A stretch of DNA of 16,642 nt from Paracoccaceae bacterium (GCA_004566265.1 SPLB01000201.1:1-16642), one strand, 5' to 3'; counted from the stretch's first letter, positions 1-7,392 are shown. Made by a program: numbers and translations. Notes: generated from the letters alone by a model not told the origin.

Positions 1-176
1 AAGTGAAGCGTCATGAAGCCAAGGAAATCCGTAACATCCCCGCGATAGGCCGTCACCGTATGGTCGGCCACATCTTCGAGGCTGGTGAGTGTTTGCAACC
101 AGCGTTGCAGCGCGTCCCGGGCCGCAGGCGATATGGCGGCTGCGCGGTCTGTCACGACAGCCAGCGCCGCAGGCAT
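1..176 (-). CDS. xerC: Tyrosine recombinase XerC, N-terminal part (runs off the window)
   Basis: Partial gene entering from the left edge; only about 58 N-terminal residues are visible. Reading the minus strand from the ATG at 176 gives a segment with SPAARDALQRWLQTL and then TVTAYRGDVTDFLGFM, which matches the N-terminal SAM-like, core-DNA-binding helices of XerC/XerD recombinases (the T-x-x-x-Y-R-x-D-v-x-x-F pattern). The catalytic domain with its R-H-R-Y residues lies outside the window, so activity cannot be judged. XerC, with XerD, resolves chromosome dimers at dif sites near FtsK. The start is uncertain: the ATG at 176 overlaps the DUF484 stop by 25 bases, whereas a GTG at 155 would give the common 4-base GTGA overlap with the DUF484 TGA (152-154). 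Either way the two genes are translationally coupled and co-transcribed. Confidence 0.8.
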   Translation of the reverse strand, partial: MPAALAVVTDRAAAISPAARDALQRWLQTLTSLEDVADHTVTAYRGDVTDFLGFMTLH

Positions 177-874
177 CGTTCAAAAACGCCACCAAAGAAG
201 CCCAGCAGGTCCGTCCCGTGCTGGGCGGTGAACTGCAATTCGTCCCGCGATCCCAGAACCAACAATGCAGGTAGGCGGCCTTCGCCGAGATCGAGGCGCA
301 AGCAGGCCTCTGAGCGGATATCGCCCCCGAGGGGGCCGAAAACCTGCGCGCTGCCCCCATCGACTTGGCGGAGCAGAACCGGGCGGTGGCTGGGTCGACC
401 GCGTTCATCCGTGAGGTATTCATCGCAGAACCCGGCGACGCAGATTTTTAGGACATCGCTCATTGAGGCCACCGAAGACGCGCTATCAGCCTCGGCGCTT
501 TCCAGCACCAAGGCAAGCGCATTCACGCGCAAGATCTCGGGCAGGTCACTGCGCAGGGCCGCAAGGAAGGCGTTGAAATCCTCTGGATCCAGCACACGCA
601 GAACTGCGCGCTGGATTTGATTCGTTCCAGCCAGATTTTCATAAGCTGCTGAGATTACGGAGCGGTGTGTGTCCTCGAGCCGGTCCAGCCGCGCCTCGAG
701 GCGCTCCATTGCCAGACCGCGCATGTCAATCACATTGGCCCCCATGGCGCGCTCGTTTGCCCCCACAAGCGCGCGCATCACCGCTTGATCTTCGAGGATT
801 ACTTCCGGTGCAGAAAGGATCTTATCGCGGGTTTCATCTGCCAAGGGCAGGGCGACGGTGGACTCTGTGCTCAT
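152..874 (-). CDS. DUF484 family protein
   Basis: 240-residue protein of the DUF484 family, a cytosolic GAF-like family of unknown function that usually sits immediately upstream of xerC in proteobacteria, as here. Visible features are an N-terminal segment ADETRDKILSAPEVILEDQ, a helical, coiled-coil-like stretch rich in E/R/L (MERLEARLDRLEDTHRSV), and a C-terminal part with VFGPLGGDIRSEACLRLDLG and LLVLGSRDELQF that resembles the GAF-like half of the family. I chose the ATG at 874 rather than the longer frame opening at 973: the extra 33 residues are low-complexity and unlike the family, and that stretch overlaps a good promoter candidate (944-973). Its stop overlaps the xerC start region, indicating an operon. 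Function unknown; a role connected with XerC is inferred only from synteny. Confidence 0.85.
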   Translation of the reverse strand: MSTESTVALPLADETRDKILSAPEVILEDQAVMRALVGANERAMGANVIDMRGLAMERLEARLDRLEDTHRSVISAAYENLAGTNQIQRAVLRVLDPEDFNAFLAALRSDLPEILRVNALALVLESAEADSASSVASMSDVLKICVAGFCDEYLTDERGRPSHRPVLLRQVDGGSAQVFGPLGGDIRSEACLRLDLGEGRLPALLVLGSRDELQFTAQHGTDLLGFFGGVFERCLRRWLS

Positions 875-943
875 GGGCCTGTACTCGACTGCGTTGCTTT
901 CGCGTTGCGGTGGGCTGCTGTGCGCCCGCGATGTGCTTTGCCC

Positions 944-973
944 AGTATGCCCCACTTGGGGGCGGGGGATCAA
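944..973 (-). promoter_or_regulatory. Probable sigma-70 promoter of DUF484-xerC
   Basis: On the minus strand TTGATC (968-973) is followed after 18 bases by CATACT (944-949), a 4/6 match to each consensus hexamer. The predicted transcription start lies about 60 bases before the DUF484 ATG at 874. The spacer contains a small inverted repeat (GCCCC at 949-953 and GGGGC at 959-963), which could be an operator or chance. The terminator after the fsa-like gene at 1621-1651 means DUF484-xerC needs its own promoter. Assignment is by eye only. Confidence 0.4.
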
Positions 974-988
974 TCGTCTTAAGGCGTG

Positions 989-1381
989 TCAGCCGCGTCC
1001 CATAAGTCTTTTGCGGCTTCTCCGAGAGAGGGATCTCACCATGCCTCGATGTAACTTCAGGTCTTGAGCTCCTGAAACACCAGTTCTTTCGACGGGGCTG
1101 CGGTGCAGTGTCACCAAATGCTGAAGATCATGCGCATGCAGCGACTGTTTTGTGCAGAGCTGCAAGCGCACCTTTACATTAAAAAGGGCAATTTTGCGCA
1201 GCCAGGCCCATCCAACCGCCGCAACGGCCTCTCGAGAAAGATGCAAACCCACTACAAAATAATACAGGCCAGACAGGTCGAGGTGATCCAAGAGGCTCAG
1301 CTCGCACCCTTCAATGCGCTTGTCGACCCACTTGAGGAGGCGCCTTCGATGTGAGAAGCGGGTTAGGGGAGCAGGCCCCAT
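989..1381 (-). CDS. Doubtful orphan reading frame, 130 residues
   Basis: An ATG-started frame on the minus strand encodes 130 residues that I do not recognise. The middle part (LLDHLDLSGLYYFVVGLHL, then AVAAVGWAWLRKIALFNVKV) could be hydrophobic or membrane-associated; the last 35 residues are very Arg/Ser/Leu-rich. Read by eye, third-position GC is only moderately high, lower than in neighbouring real genes, and there is no convincing Shine-Dalgarno (only AGG about a dozen bases upstream). It would lie between the fsa-like gene and DUF484 on the same strand. It may be spurious, a decayed gene, or a lineage-specific small protein. Low confidence. Confidence 0.2.
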   Translation of the reverse strand: MGPAPLTRFSHRRRLLKWVDKRIEGCELSLLDHLDLSGLYYFVVGLHLSREAVAAVGWAWLRKIALFNVKVRLQLCTKQSLHAHDLQHLVTLHRSPVERTGVSGAQDLKLHRGMVRSLSRRSRKRLMGRG

Positions 1382-1390
1382 GCGGCAGGC

Positions 1391-1573
1391 CTAGAATTTG
1401 GTCCACACATAGAAAGCGACGGACGAACCGGGCAGCACCCTCGCGACACCGTTTTGATTTTTTTTGTAAACGTCAGACGTCAGCTCTGTTGAACGAAGGG
1501 GTCGGTTGCCGATCGACTTCCACGGATATGCTTTCTTCAGTTCCTGCGACGTGGCCGCCGTAGATGAAACCAC
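1391..1573 (-). CDS. Doubtful orphan reading frame, 60 residues
   Basis: A GTG-started frame on the minus strand encodes 60 residues ending VARVLPGSSVAFYVWTKF. Its TAG lies nine bases upstream of the ATG of the 130-residue orphan frame, so the two would be arranged like an operon. There is no Shine-Dalgarno before the GTG and no recognised domain, and it follows the fsa-like gene's terminator. I list it only because the tail alternates hydrophobic and polar residues like a real beta-strand and because of the tight spacing. More likely chance than real. Confidence 0.15.
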   Translation of the reverse strand: MVSSTAATSQELKKAYPWKSIGNRPLRSTELTSDVYKKNQNGVARVLPGSSVAFYVWTKF

Positions 1574-1620
1574 ACGGAGGCTCGCGCCTCGCTCTGGCAG
1601 GCGGTCCCCCGCTCAAAGCA

Positions 1621-1651
1621 AAGAAAAACGCCCCTGTATTGTACAAGGGCG
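1621..1651 (-). terminator. Rho-independent terminator of the fsa-like gene
   Basis: On the minus strand a 9-base-pair stem (CGCCCTTGT pairing with ACAGGGGCG, one G-U pair; arms at 1643-1651 and 1629-1637) has a 5-base loop and is followed directly by TTTTTCTTT (plus-strand 1620-1628). It starts about 30 bases after the stop codon at 1680-1682. The geometry is that of a strong intrinsic terminator. Confidence 0.9.
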
Positions 1652-1679
1652 CCACAGAACTCAGAACAAGAAGCGTTCT

Positions 1680-2333
1680 TTACAGGATCTTGATGTCTGC
1701 CGCTGCGATGTCTTTCAGGAAGGCATCCAGACCCTTATCGGTCAAAGGGTGGTTTACCATAGCTTTAATCACGGCGGGCGGGGCGGTGATTACATCGGCG
1801 CCAATGCGGGCGGAGTCGAGGATGTGGTTCACGGACCGGATGGAGGCCGCGAGGATCTCGGTTTCAAACCCATAATTGTCATAAACGGTGCGGATGTCTT
1901 CAATTAGCTCCATACCATCGAGGTTAATGTCGTCCAGGCGGCCGATGAAAGGAGAGATAAAGGTCGCGCCCGCTTTGGCGGCGAGCAGCGCCTGATTTGC
2001 CGAGAAGCACAGGGTTACGTTCACCTTGTGGCCTGCGTCGGACAGGGTTTTACAAGCTTTTAGGCCGTCCCAGGTCAGCGGCACTTTCACAGTGATGTTT
2101 TCCGCGATCTCCAGCAGTTTGCGGCCTTCGGCGATCATGGTTTCTGCATCGGTCGCGGTCACTTCCGCGGACACCGGGCCCGACACCAGGTTGCAGATTT
2201 CTTTGGTGACCTCAATAATGTCACGGCCAGATTTTTTGATCAGCGAAGGGTTGGTGGTCACACCGTCAACCATGCCAAGATCATTGAGTTCGGCAATGGC
2301 GTCGATTTCTGCGGTGTCTACGAAGAATTTCAT
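1680..2333 (-). CDS. fsa: Small transaldolase (TalC/FSA-type, class I aldolase)
   Basis: 217 residues, the usual length of the short single-domain (beta/alpha)8 transaldolases. D6, the VTTNPSLI motif (25-32), the Schiff-base lysine K83 in [19 protein letters not shown] (105-111) and SPFIGRLDD (127-135) are all present. Genes of this subfamily are commonly annotated as fructose-6-phosphate aldolase (fsa). However, E57 and F129 occupy the positions that are Gln59 and Tyr131 in E. coli FSA and Glu96 and Phe178 in E. coli TalB, so transfer of a dihydroxyacetone unit between sugar phosphates (non-oxidative pentose phosphate pathway, cytosol) looks more likely than free aldolase activity. A good Shine-Dalgarno (GAGGA, nine bases upstream) fixes the ATG at 2333. 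The gene is divergent from priA and ends in a strong terminator, so it is probably monocistronic. Confidence 0.93.
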   Translation of the reverse strand: MKFFVDTAEIDAIAELNDLGMVDGVTTNPSLIKKSGRDIIEVTKEICNLVSGPVSAEVTATDAETMIAEGRKLLEIAENITVKVPLTWDGLKACKTLSDAGHKVNVTLCFSANQALLAAKAGATFISPFIGRLDDINLDGMELIEDIRTVYDNYGFETEILAASIRSVNHILDSARIGADVITAPPAVIKAMVNHPLTDKGLDAFLKDIAAADIKIL

Positions 2334-2515
2334 GGGCTTTGGTCCTCTGGATGGCTTGGCCTCAGTGCGCCTTGGCTTTACCTCATAGGAAGGCTGACGG
2401 AAAGTACGAAACAGTTGGAAGTCCGCGTGGCACTTTCTGCAGGGGATTTCGCAGCGGAGATAGCGTATTTTGGCGGAAACACATTACAAAACATGTCAGG
2501 GATCCCAAGCGTAGA

Positions 2516-4723
2516 ATGACTGCAACACCCGACTTTCCTGAGTTCTTTCCCTCAGGCGCCCGTGTGGCGGTGCTGACCACAGAACCGCTGGATCGCTTTC
2601 TCGACTATAAAGCGCCCGAGGATGGTTGTTTCCTTGGCGCTTTTGTTGAGGTGCCATTGGGTCCACGCAAGGTCATTGGCGTCGTCTGGGGGCCGGGCAC
2701 AGGGGATTTCGATTTTTCTAAGCTGCGCAGCGTGATCCGGGTGCTGGATCTTGCGCCCATGCGTGGCGAAATGCGCGCGTTCTTGACCCGCGCTGGGGCC
2801 TACACGCTGACGCCGTTGTCGATGATGTTGCGGCTTGCCACGCGCGCGCCGGGACTGGCGGATCCTCCATCCATGCGCAAAGTGCTGCGTCGGGGCAGTT
2901 CGGAGCCTGATCGGATGACGGATGCCCGTGCCCGTGTTCTGGACGTCATGGACGAGTTTGAAAGCGCGTCCTTTACGCCCAAAGAGCTGTCTGACCTCGC
3001 GGGTGTGACCCCTTCGGTGGTCAAGGGGCTGGTCAAACAAGGCGCCATTGCTGAGATCGAGGCCCCCCGCGATAGCGCCTTTCCTGCGCTGGATCCAACC
3101 CTGCCCGGCAAAACCCTGTCCGAGGATCAAGCCGCTGCCGCTGCTGCGTTGGAAGAAGGCGTCGTGTCCGGTAAATATGGCACCACGCTGCTGAAAGGTG
3201 TCACCGGCTCTGGTAAGACTGAGGTCTACCTCGAAGCGGTCGCAGCGTGTTTGAAAAAGGGGCGGCAGGCCCTTGTGCTGCTGCCTGAAATCGCGCTGAC
3301 CGCGGAATTCTTGAAACGGGTCGAAGCCCGCTTTGGCGCGCTGCCTGCCGAATGGCATTCGGGGGTCACCATGACGGAACGGCGCCGGGTCTGGCGCATG
3401 GTGGGGCAAGGGGGGGCGCAATTGGTAATCGGTGCGCGCTCGGCTTTGTTTCTGCCATACCGCGATCTTGGTCTGATCATTATCGATGAAGAACACGACA
3501 CGTCGTATAAGCAAGACGAAGGTGTCCTTTATAATGCACGAGATCTTGCGGTCTGGCGCGCGTCTTTGAATTCCGCCCAAGTTGTGTTGGCTTCGGCCAC
3601 GCCATCACTTGAGACCTGGGTCAACGCAGAAGCCGGAAAATACCGTCGTCTCGATCTGAACTCCCGCTTTGGTGCGTCTGTCCTGCCAGTCATGAAGGCG
3701 GTGGATATGCGCAACGAAGAATTGCTGCCGTCAACCTGGATTTCGCCGACACTGAAGCGGGCCATGAAGCTGCGCCTGGAACGCGGTGAACAATCCCTGC
3801 TGTTCCTAAATCGCCGTGGTTTTGCGCCCGTCACCATCTGTCGCGCCTGCGGGACGCAGGTGGCCTGTGACCACTGTGATGCACGCATGGTCGAGCACCG
3901 CTTTATGAACCGTTTGATGTGCCATCAATGCGGTGCAACCAAACCGGTGCCAACCGAATGCCCGTCTTGTGGCGTCGAAGGCAAAATGGCCCCGGTGGGT
4001 CCCGGTATCGAACGTCTGGCCGAGGAAGCCGCTGCCCTGTTTCCCGAGGCGCGGATTGCAGTGCTTAGCTCAGACCTTTTTGGATCGGCGCGCGCGCTCA
4101 AAGCCCGGATTGAAGAGATCGGGCAGGGCGAAGCTGACATTATTCTTGGTACGCAGCTGGTTGCTAAGGGGCACAACTTCCCGCTGCTGACCCTGGTGGG
4201 GGTCATTGATGCGGATCTTGGCTTGCAGGGATCTGACCTCAGGGCAGGGGAGCGAACATTCCAACTGATGCGGCAGGTCGCGGGCCGCGCTGGGCGTGCG
4301 GAACGGCAGGGCGAGGCATTGATGCAGAGCTTTCAGCCGGAACACCCGGTGATCCGCGCAATCCTGTCTGGGGATGAAGAGGCGTTCTGGCAGGCTGAGG
4401 CCGCGCAAAGACAAGAGGCTGGCGTGCCTCCTTACGGTCGTATGGCCGGGATTATTCTGTCCGGCACCGATCTGGCGCAGGTTTTTGATCTCGGCAACGC
4501 TTTGGCGCGCAATGACCGACCCATACGCGAAATCAACGCGCTGGTTTACGGGCCTGCGCCTGCGCCCATTGCGCGTGTGCGCGGACGTCATCGCGTGCGG
4601 CTGCTGGTAAAAGCGGCAAAGGGTGCGCCTTTGCAAGAGGCCATCTCGCAGTGGATTGCGCCCGCCCGTTTGACCGGGGATTTGCGCCTGAACATTGATA
4701 TCGACCCGCAAAACTTTTTCTAG
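2516..4723 (+). CDS. priA: Primosomal replication restart helicase PriA
   Basis: 735 residues from the ATG at 2516, close to the 732 of E. coli PriA. The N-terminal DNA-binding domain (RVAVLTTEPLDRFLDYKAP, then FVEVPLGPRKVIGVVWG) is followed by helicase motifs: Walker A GVTGSGKTE (228-236), DEEH box (324-327), and motif V/VI regions containing GTQLVAKGHNFP and RQVAGRAGRAER. Eight cysteines between residues 442 and 485 (CRAC, CDHC, CHQC, CPSC) form the two zinc-binding sites expected in PriA. The protein is a 3'-to-5' superfamily 2 helicase that recognises stalled forks and D-loops and reloads DnaB. The frame stays open back to 2339, but those 59 residues are not PriA-like and reach into the divergent fsa-like leader; the Shine-Dalgarno for 2516 is weak (GTAG), so the start is probable rather than certain. 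All key residues appear intact. Confidence 0.97.
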   Translation: MTATPDFPEFFPSGARVAVLTTEPLDRFLDYKAPEDGCFLGAFVEVPLGPRKVIGVVWGPGTGDFDFSKLRSVIRVLDLAPMRGEMRAFLTRAGAYTLTPLSMMLRLATRAPGLADPPSMRKVLRRGSSEPDRMTDARARVLDVMDEFESASFTPKELSDLAGVTPSVVKGLVKQGAIAEIEAPRDSAFPALDPTLPGKTLSEDQAAAAAALEEGVVSGKYGTTLLKGVTGSGKTEVYLEAVAACLKKGRQALVLLPEIALTAEFLKRVEARFGALPAEWHSGVTMTERRRVWRMVGQGGAQLVIGARSALFLPYRDLGLIIIDEEHDTSYKQDEGVLYNARDLAVWRASLNSAQVVLASATPSLETWVNAEAGKYRRLDLNSRFGASVLPVMKAVDMRNEELLPSTWISPTLKRAMKLRLERGEQSLLFLNRRGFAPVTICRACGTQVACDHCDARMVEHRFMNRLMCHQCGATKPVPTECPSCGVEGKMAPVGPGIERLAEEAAALFPEARIAVLSSDLFGSARALKARIEEIGQGEADIILGTQLVAKGHNFPLLTLVGVIDADLGLQGSDLRAGERTFQLMRQVAGRAGRAERQGEALMQSFQPEHPVIRAILSGDEEAFWQAEAAQRQEAGVPPYGRMAGIILSGTDLAQVFDLGNALARNDRPIREINALVYGPAPAPIARVRGRHRVRLLVKAAKGAPLQEAISQWIAPARLTGDLRLNIDIDPQNFF

Positions 4724-4804
4724 AAAGGGCGGATAGCTTCATGGCATTGAGAACAAAATAGAAAATCCAGATTTACAGCATGTATTTTGATTAAGGTGCT
4801 TTGG

Positions 4805-5050
4805 ATGAGAGGCGAAGGTGCGGTGACACGCGTTGGTCGGTCTAAAGTCACACCACTACGTGTCGTGGAAGACAACAGCCCAAATTGGAGTAAATCCAAC
4901 GGGCAAAAAGGCTTTTTCTCTGGCGTTGGATCAGGAACGCTTCGCTTCGACCACAATTACAAAACGTTTGCCTTTGGCCTGGATATGGATGCGGCAGAGG
5001 CACGGGACCTGTGTCAGCGTCTGCAAGAGGCCGACGCGCGGCTGCGCTAA
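4805..5050 (+). CDS. Hypothetical protein, 81 residues
   Basis: Small protein that I cannot assign to a named family. The ATG at 4805 is preceded by AAGGTG six bases upstream, a good ribosome-binding site; a TTG at 4787 opens the same frame earlier but lacks one. Visible features are a basic N-terminus, a Gly/Ser/Asn-rich middle (SNGQKGFFSGVGSGTLRF) and a C-terminal amphipathic helix DMDAAEARDLCQRLQEADAR. There is no signal peptide or membrane segment, so it is probably cytosolic. Base composition matches its neighbours, and the order F-x-F-G-x-D-M-D-x-A-E-A looks like conserved protein rather than noise. It lies 81 bases after priA and about 125 before the transporter gene. Confidence 0.65.
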   Translation: MRGEGAVTRVGRSKVTPLRVVEDNSPNWSKSNGQKGFFSGVGSGTLRFDHNYKTFAFGLDMDAAEARDLCQRLQEADARLR

Positions 5051-5176
5051 GGCCCTTTTGGACACGCTGCTGCAGCAACCAGATCTGCATTGGTTCAGAG
5101 GGTCTGTGCGCCCCTGCGGGTGAGTTGATACAATTCTTTTCTCGATCAGAGGTCCCTGCGGGCGTAAAGAACTCCT

Positions 5177-6412
5177 ATGTTTACAACCACGCCCCTTGAT
5201 CAGGCCCGTTCTTTGCCGCTCTGGCGGCGCCCCGTCACGCTGTTGTTTCTCATGGCGGTTGCCATGCCGATTGCGTTTTCGACGTGGCTTGCGCTGCTGA
5301 ACAACTTTGTGATCGAGGTTGCGGGCTTTGATGGGGCGGATATTGGGCTCTTGCATTCGGTTCGCGAAATTCCCGGTTTTCTTGCGGTTGGCGTTATTGC
5401 CCTGATCATCTTCATTCGTGAACAGGTCTTGGGGCTGATTTCGCTTGCGCTCCTTGGGGTGGCCACAGCGCTGACCGCCATGTTCCCTTCGCTGGGTGGC
5501 ATCTTGATGATCACACTCCTAAGCTCCATCGGCTTTCACTACTACGAGACCGTGAACCAGTCGCTGCAGCTGCAATGGCTGAAAAAGTCCGAAGCACCCA
5601 AGGTCCTTGGCTGGCTGGTGGCTTCTGGGTCGGCGGCGACGCTGGTTGTCTATGGGCTGATCGTATTGCTGTGGGAGCCTTTGTCGCTCACCTATAATCT
5701 TGTGTTCCTGCTGACCGGCGGCCTCTGTGCGGCAATTGCGCTGTTTTGTCTTTTTGCGGTGCCGCAGTTCGATGCGCCGACACCGCAAAAAAAGACGTTT
5801 GTGCTGCGCCGCCGCTATTGGCTCTACTATGCCCTACAGTTCATGGCCGGCGCGCGCCGACAGATCTTTGTGGTCTTTGCAGGATTTATGATGGTTGAGA
5901 AGTTTGGCTTTGACGTCCACCATTTGACCGGCCTTTATCTTCTGAACCTCCTGGTCAATATGGCCATTGCACCGGTGCTGGGGCACGCGGTTTCCTATTT
6001 TGGCGAACGTCGCACGCTGCTGTTTGAATACCTTGGCCTTGTGCTGGTCTTCACGGCCTATGGGGGCGTTTACTGGTTTGGTTGGGGCTTTGCTGTGGCA
6101 GCTGCACTTTATGTGATCGACCATATCTTCTTCTCGCTGGCGCTGGCGTTGAAGACATATTTTCAAAAGATCGCCGACCCGGCCGATATTGCGCCGACTG
6201 CTGCTGTTGCCTTTACCATCAACCACATTGCCGCAGTGTTCCTGCCGGTGCTTCTGGGTTTGTTGTGGGTCGCGTCGCCGTCCTCTGTCTTTGTTCTAGC
6301 GGCGCTTATGGCGGGGGGGTCTTTTGCGCTGGCGCTGTTGATCCCGCGTCACCCGGAACCCGGCAACGAGACAATTTTCCAACGCTCCTCTGCCGCGCAG
6401 GCTGCGGAATAA
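5177..6412 (+). CDS. Major facilitator superfamily transporter
   Basis: 411-residue polytopic inner-membrane protein with about 12 hydrophobic segments spread evenly along its length, starting at VTLLFLMAVAMPIAF (about residue 20) and ending at VFVLAALMAGGSFALALLI. The basic central loop between the two six-helix halves (TPQKKTFVLRRRYW, about residues 200-215) and the FGERRTLL loop resemble the cytoplasmic loops of MFS proteins. The substrate cannot be predicted from what I see. The ATG at 5177 has only a weak ribosome-binding site (AAAGAA). The final 20 residues are hydrophilic and Ala-rich. A TACAAT (5129-5134), a 5/6 match to a -10 box, lies about 45 bases upstream but has no good -35. The prmA leader begins about 20 bases after the stop with no intrinsic terminator between, so read-through into prmA is possible. 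Confidence 0.85.
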   Translation: MFTTTPLDQARSLPLWRRPVTLLFLMAVAMPIAFSTWLALLNNFVIEVAGFDGADIGLLHSVREIPGFLAVGVIALIIFIREQVLGLISLALLGVATALTAMFPSLGGILMITLLSSIGFHYYETVNQSLQLQWLKKSEAPKVLGWLVASGSAATLVVYGLIVLLWEPLSLTYNLVFLLTGGLCAAIALFCLFAVPQFDAPTPQKKTFVLRRRYWLYYALQFMAGARRQIFVVFAGFMMVEKFGFDVHHLTGLYLLNLLVNMAIAPVLGHAVSYFGERRTLLFEYLGLVLVFTAYGGVYWFGWGFAVAAALYVIDHIFFSLALALKTYFQKIADPADIAPTAAVAFTINHIAAVFLPVLLGLLWVASPSSVFVLAALMAGGSFALALLIPRHPEPGNETIFQRSSAAQAAE

Positions 6413-6435
6413 AACGGTCTTGACTTGACCTGGAG

Positions 6436-6505
6436 AGGGCAGGAGCGTACGCGCTGGGCAATTAGTATTGCCCGGGGTTTTGACCCCGCGCGTGCGCCCT
6501 TCCCT
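6436..6505 (+). promoter_or_regulatory. Predicted three-way-junction RNA structure in the prmA leader
   Basis: The 70 bases fold on paper into a closed three-way junction. The outer helix pairs 6436-6443 and 6445-6454 with 6488-6505, with one G-U, one C-T mismatch and one bulged A. It encloses a perfect 7-bp hairpin (GGGCAAT/ATTGCCC, loop TAGT, 6456-6473) and a 4-bp hairpin (GGGG/CCCC, loop TTTTGA, 6474-6487). Only base 6455 is unpaired at the junction. It ends four bases before the prmA Shine-Dalgarno (GGAGG, 6510-6514). There is no U-run, so it is not a simple terminator. No known riboswitch or leader class came to mind. Caveat: TTGACC (6425-6430) with TACGCG (6448-6453) at 17 bases could be a promoter starting inside the structure. 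Confidence 0.55.
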
Positions 6506-6519
6506 GTCAGGAGGCTCTG

Positions 6520-7392
6520 ATGCCCACATTCACCGCCCTTACAACCCTCCCCGGAAAAGCACAGGCCGAGGCGCTTGGCGATGCGATGGAAAACCTCACT
6601 CCAGAACCCACAGGTATTGGTGTCTTTGAAATCGAAGATGGCTCTGGCCTGTGGGAAGTGGGCGGTTATTTCACAGAACAACCCGATGTGGCTGGTCTGG
6701 CGCTGTTGGCGACCATCCATGACGCCAAACCCTTTGCAGTTTCGGAACTGCCCGAGACTGACTGGGTCGCCCATGTGAAACGCGAACTTGTGCCGGTACA
6801 GGCGGGTCGCTTCTTTGTGTATGGTTCGCACGATGCCGATCAGCTGCCAGAGGGCAAAGTGCCGCTGTTGATTGAGGCTGCAATGGCCTTTGGTACGGGC
6901 CATCACGGCACCACGCTTGGATGCCTGAAAGCGTTGGACCGTTTGATGAATGAAGGTTTTGTTGGCGCTAAGGTTGCTGACATTGGTTGCGGCACTGCTG
7001 TACTGGCGATGGCGGCGGCACGTGTCTGGGACGGCACATTCCTGGCGTCGGATATTGATCAGGTTGCGGTAGATGTCGCCGAAGCCAATCTGAAGGCAAA
7101 TGGAATGGAAGGCGCAGTGACTTGCCTTGAGGCCGCGGGTTTTGATGCCGAGATCCTCCATGAGACGGCTCCGTATGATCTTATTTTTGCCAATATCCTC
7201 AAGGGCCCTCTGGTGATGCTGAGCCCAGATGTGTCGGCGCATCTTCGCGACGGTGGTTATGCCATTCTTTCAGGTATACTGAATGAACAGACTGATGAGG
7301 TCGTGGAGGTTTATTCTCAAAACGGCATCAGGGTTCATCACCGTGAGGAGATTGGTGAATGGACGACCCTCACTTTGGTGAAGCACTCGTAA
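6520..7392 (+). CDS. prmA: Ribosomal protein L11 methyltransferase PrmA
   Basis: 290 residues, normal for PrmA. The enzyme transfers methyl groups from S-adenosylmethionine to lysines and the N-terminus of ribosomal protein L11. The N-terminal L11-recognition domain is followed by the family signature AFGTGHHGTT (123-132; E. coli has GTGTHPTT), the SAM-binding glycine loop DIGCGTAVLA (154-163), the acidic residues of FLASDID (about 174-180) that would hold the SAM ribose, and FANILKGPL (223-231), which matches the N-I/V-L active-site motif. The start is fixed by GGAGG five bases before the ATG. It is preceded by the three-way-junction leader and followed by another structured leader before the next gene. 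The ORF is intact. Confidence 0.96.
   Translation: MPTFTALTTLPGKAQAEALGDAMENLTPEPTGIGVFEIEDGSGLWEVGGYFTEQPDVAGLALLATIHDAKPFAVSELPETDWVAHVKRELVPVQAGRFFVYGSHDADQLPEGKVPLLIEAAMAFGTGHHGTTLGCLKALDRLMNEGFVGAKVADIGCGTAVLAMAAARVWDGTFLASDIDQVAVDVAEANLKANGMEGAVTCLEAAGFDAEILHETAPYDLIFANILKGPLVMLSPDVSAHLRDGGYAILSGILNEQTDEVVEVYSQNGIRVHHREEIGEWTTLTLVKHS

Larger units (their letters stand above)
875..1620. other. 746-base stretch without a confident gene
   Basis: This gap lies between the DUF484 start and the terminator of the fsa-like gene. It has several short open frames on both strands, none recognisable. The two best, end to end on the minus strand, are listed separately at low confidence. A T8 run at 1458-1465 has no stem before it, so it is not a terminator. 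I found no tRNA, no insertion-sequence ends and no direct repeats. It may hold decayed coding sequence or long untranslated regulatory DNA. Confidence 0.5.

Noticed and set aside
875..973. 33-residue N-terminal extension of DUF484
   Set aside because: It covers the promoter candidate at 944-973 and does not look like the family; ATG at 874 fits better.
1458..1465. T8 run as a plus-strand terminator
   Set aside because: No stem precedes it and no plus-strand gene ends nearby.
2339..2515. 59-residue N-terminal extension of PriA
   Set aside because: Not PriA-like and overlaps the leader of the divergent fsa-like gene.
2552..3580. 342-residue open frame on the minus strand opposite priA
   Set aside because: It lies fully antisense to priA, which has every helicase and zinc motif; the translation is Arg/Gln/His-rich like the mirror of a GC-rich gene.
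5066..5080. GCTGCAGC palindrome after the 81-residue gene
   Set aside because: Short, common six- to eight-base palindrome with no T-run; no evidence of a regulatory role.
6436..6505. tRNA or a known riboswitch in the prmA leader
   Set aside because: No T-loop or acceptor CCA pattern, and I recognised no conserved core of SAM-type or other familiar riboswitches.
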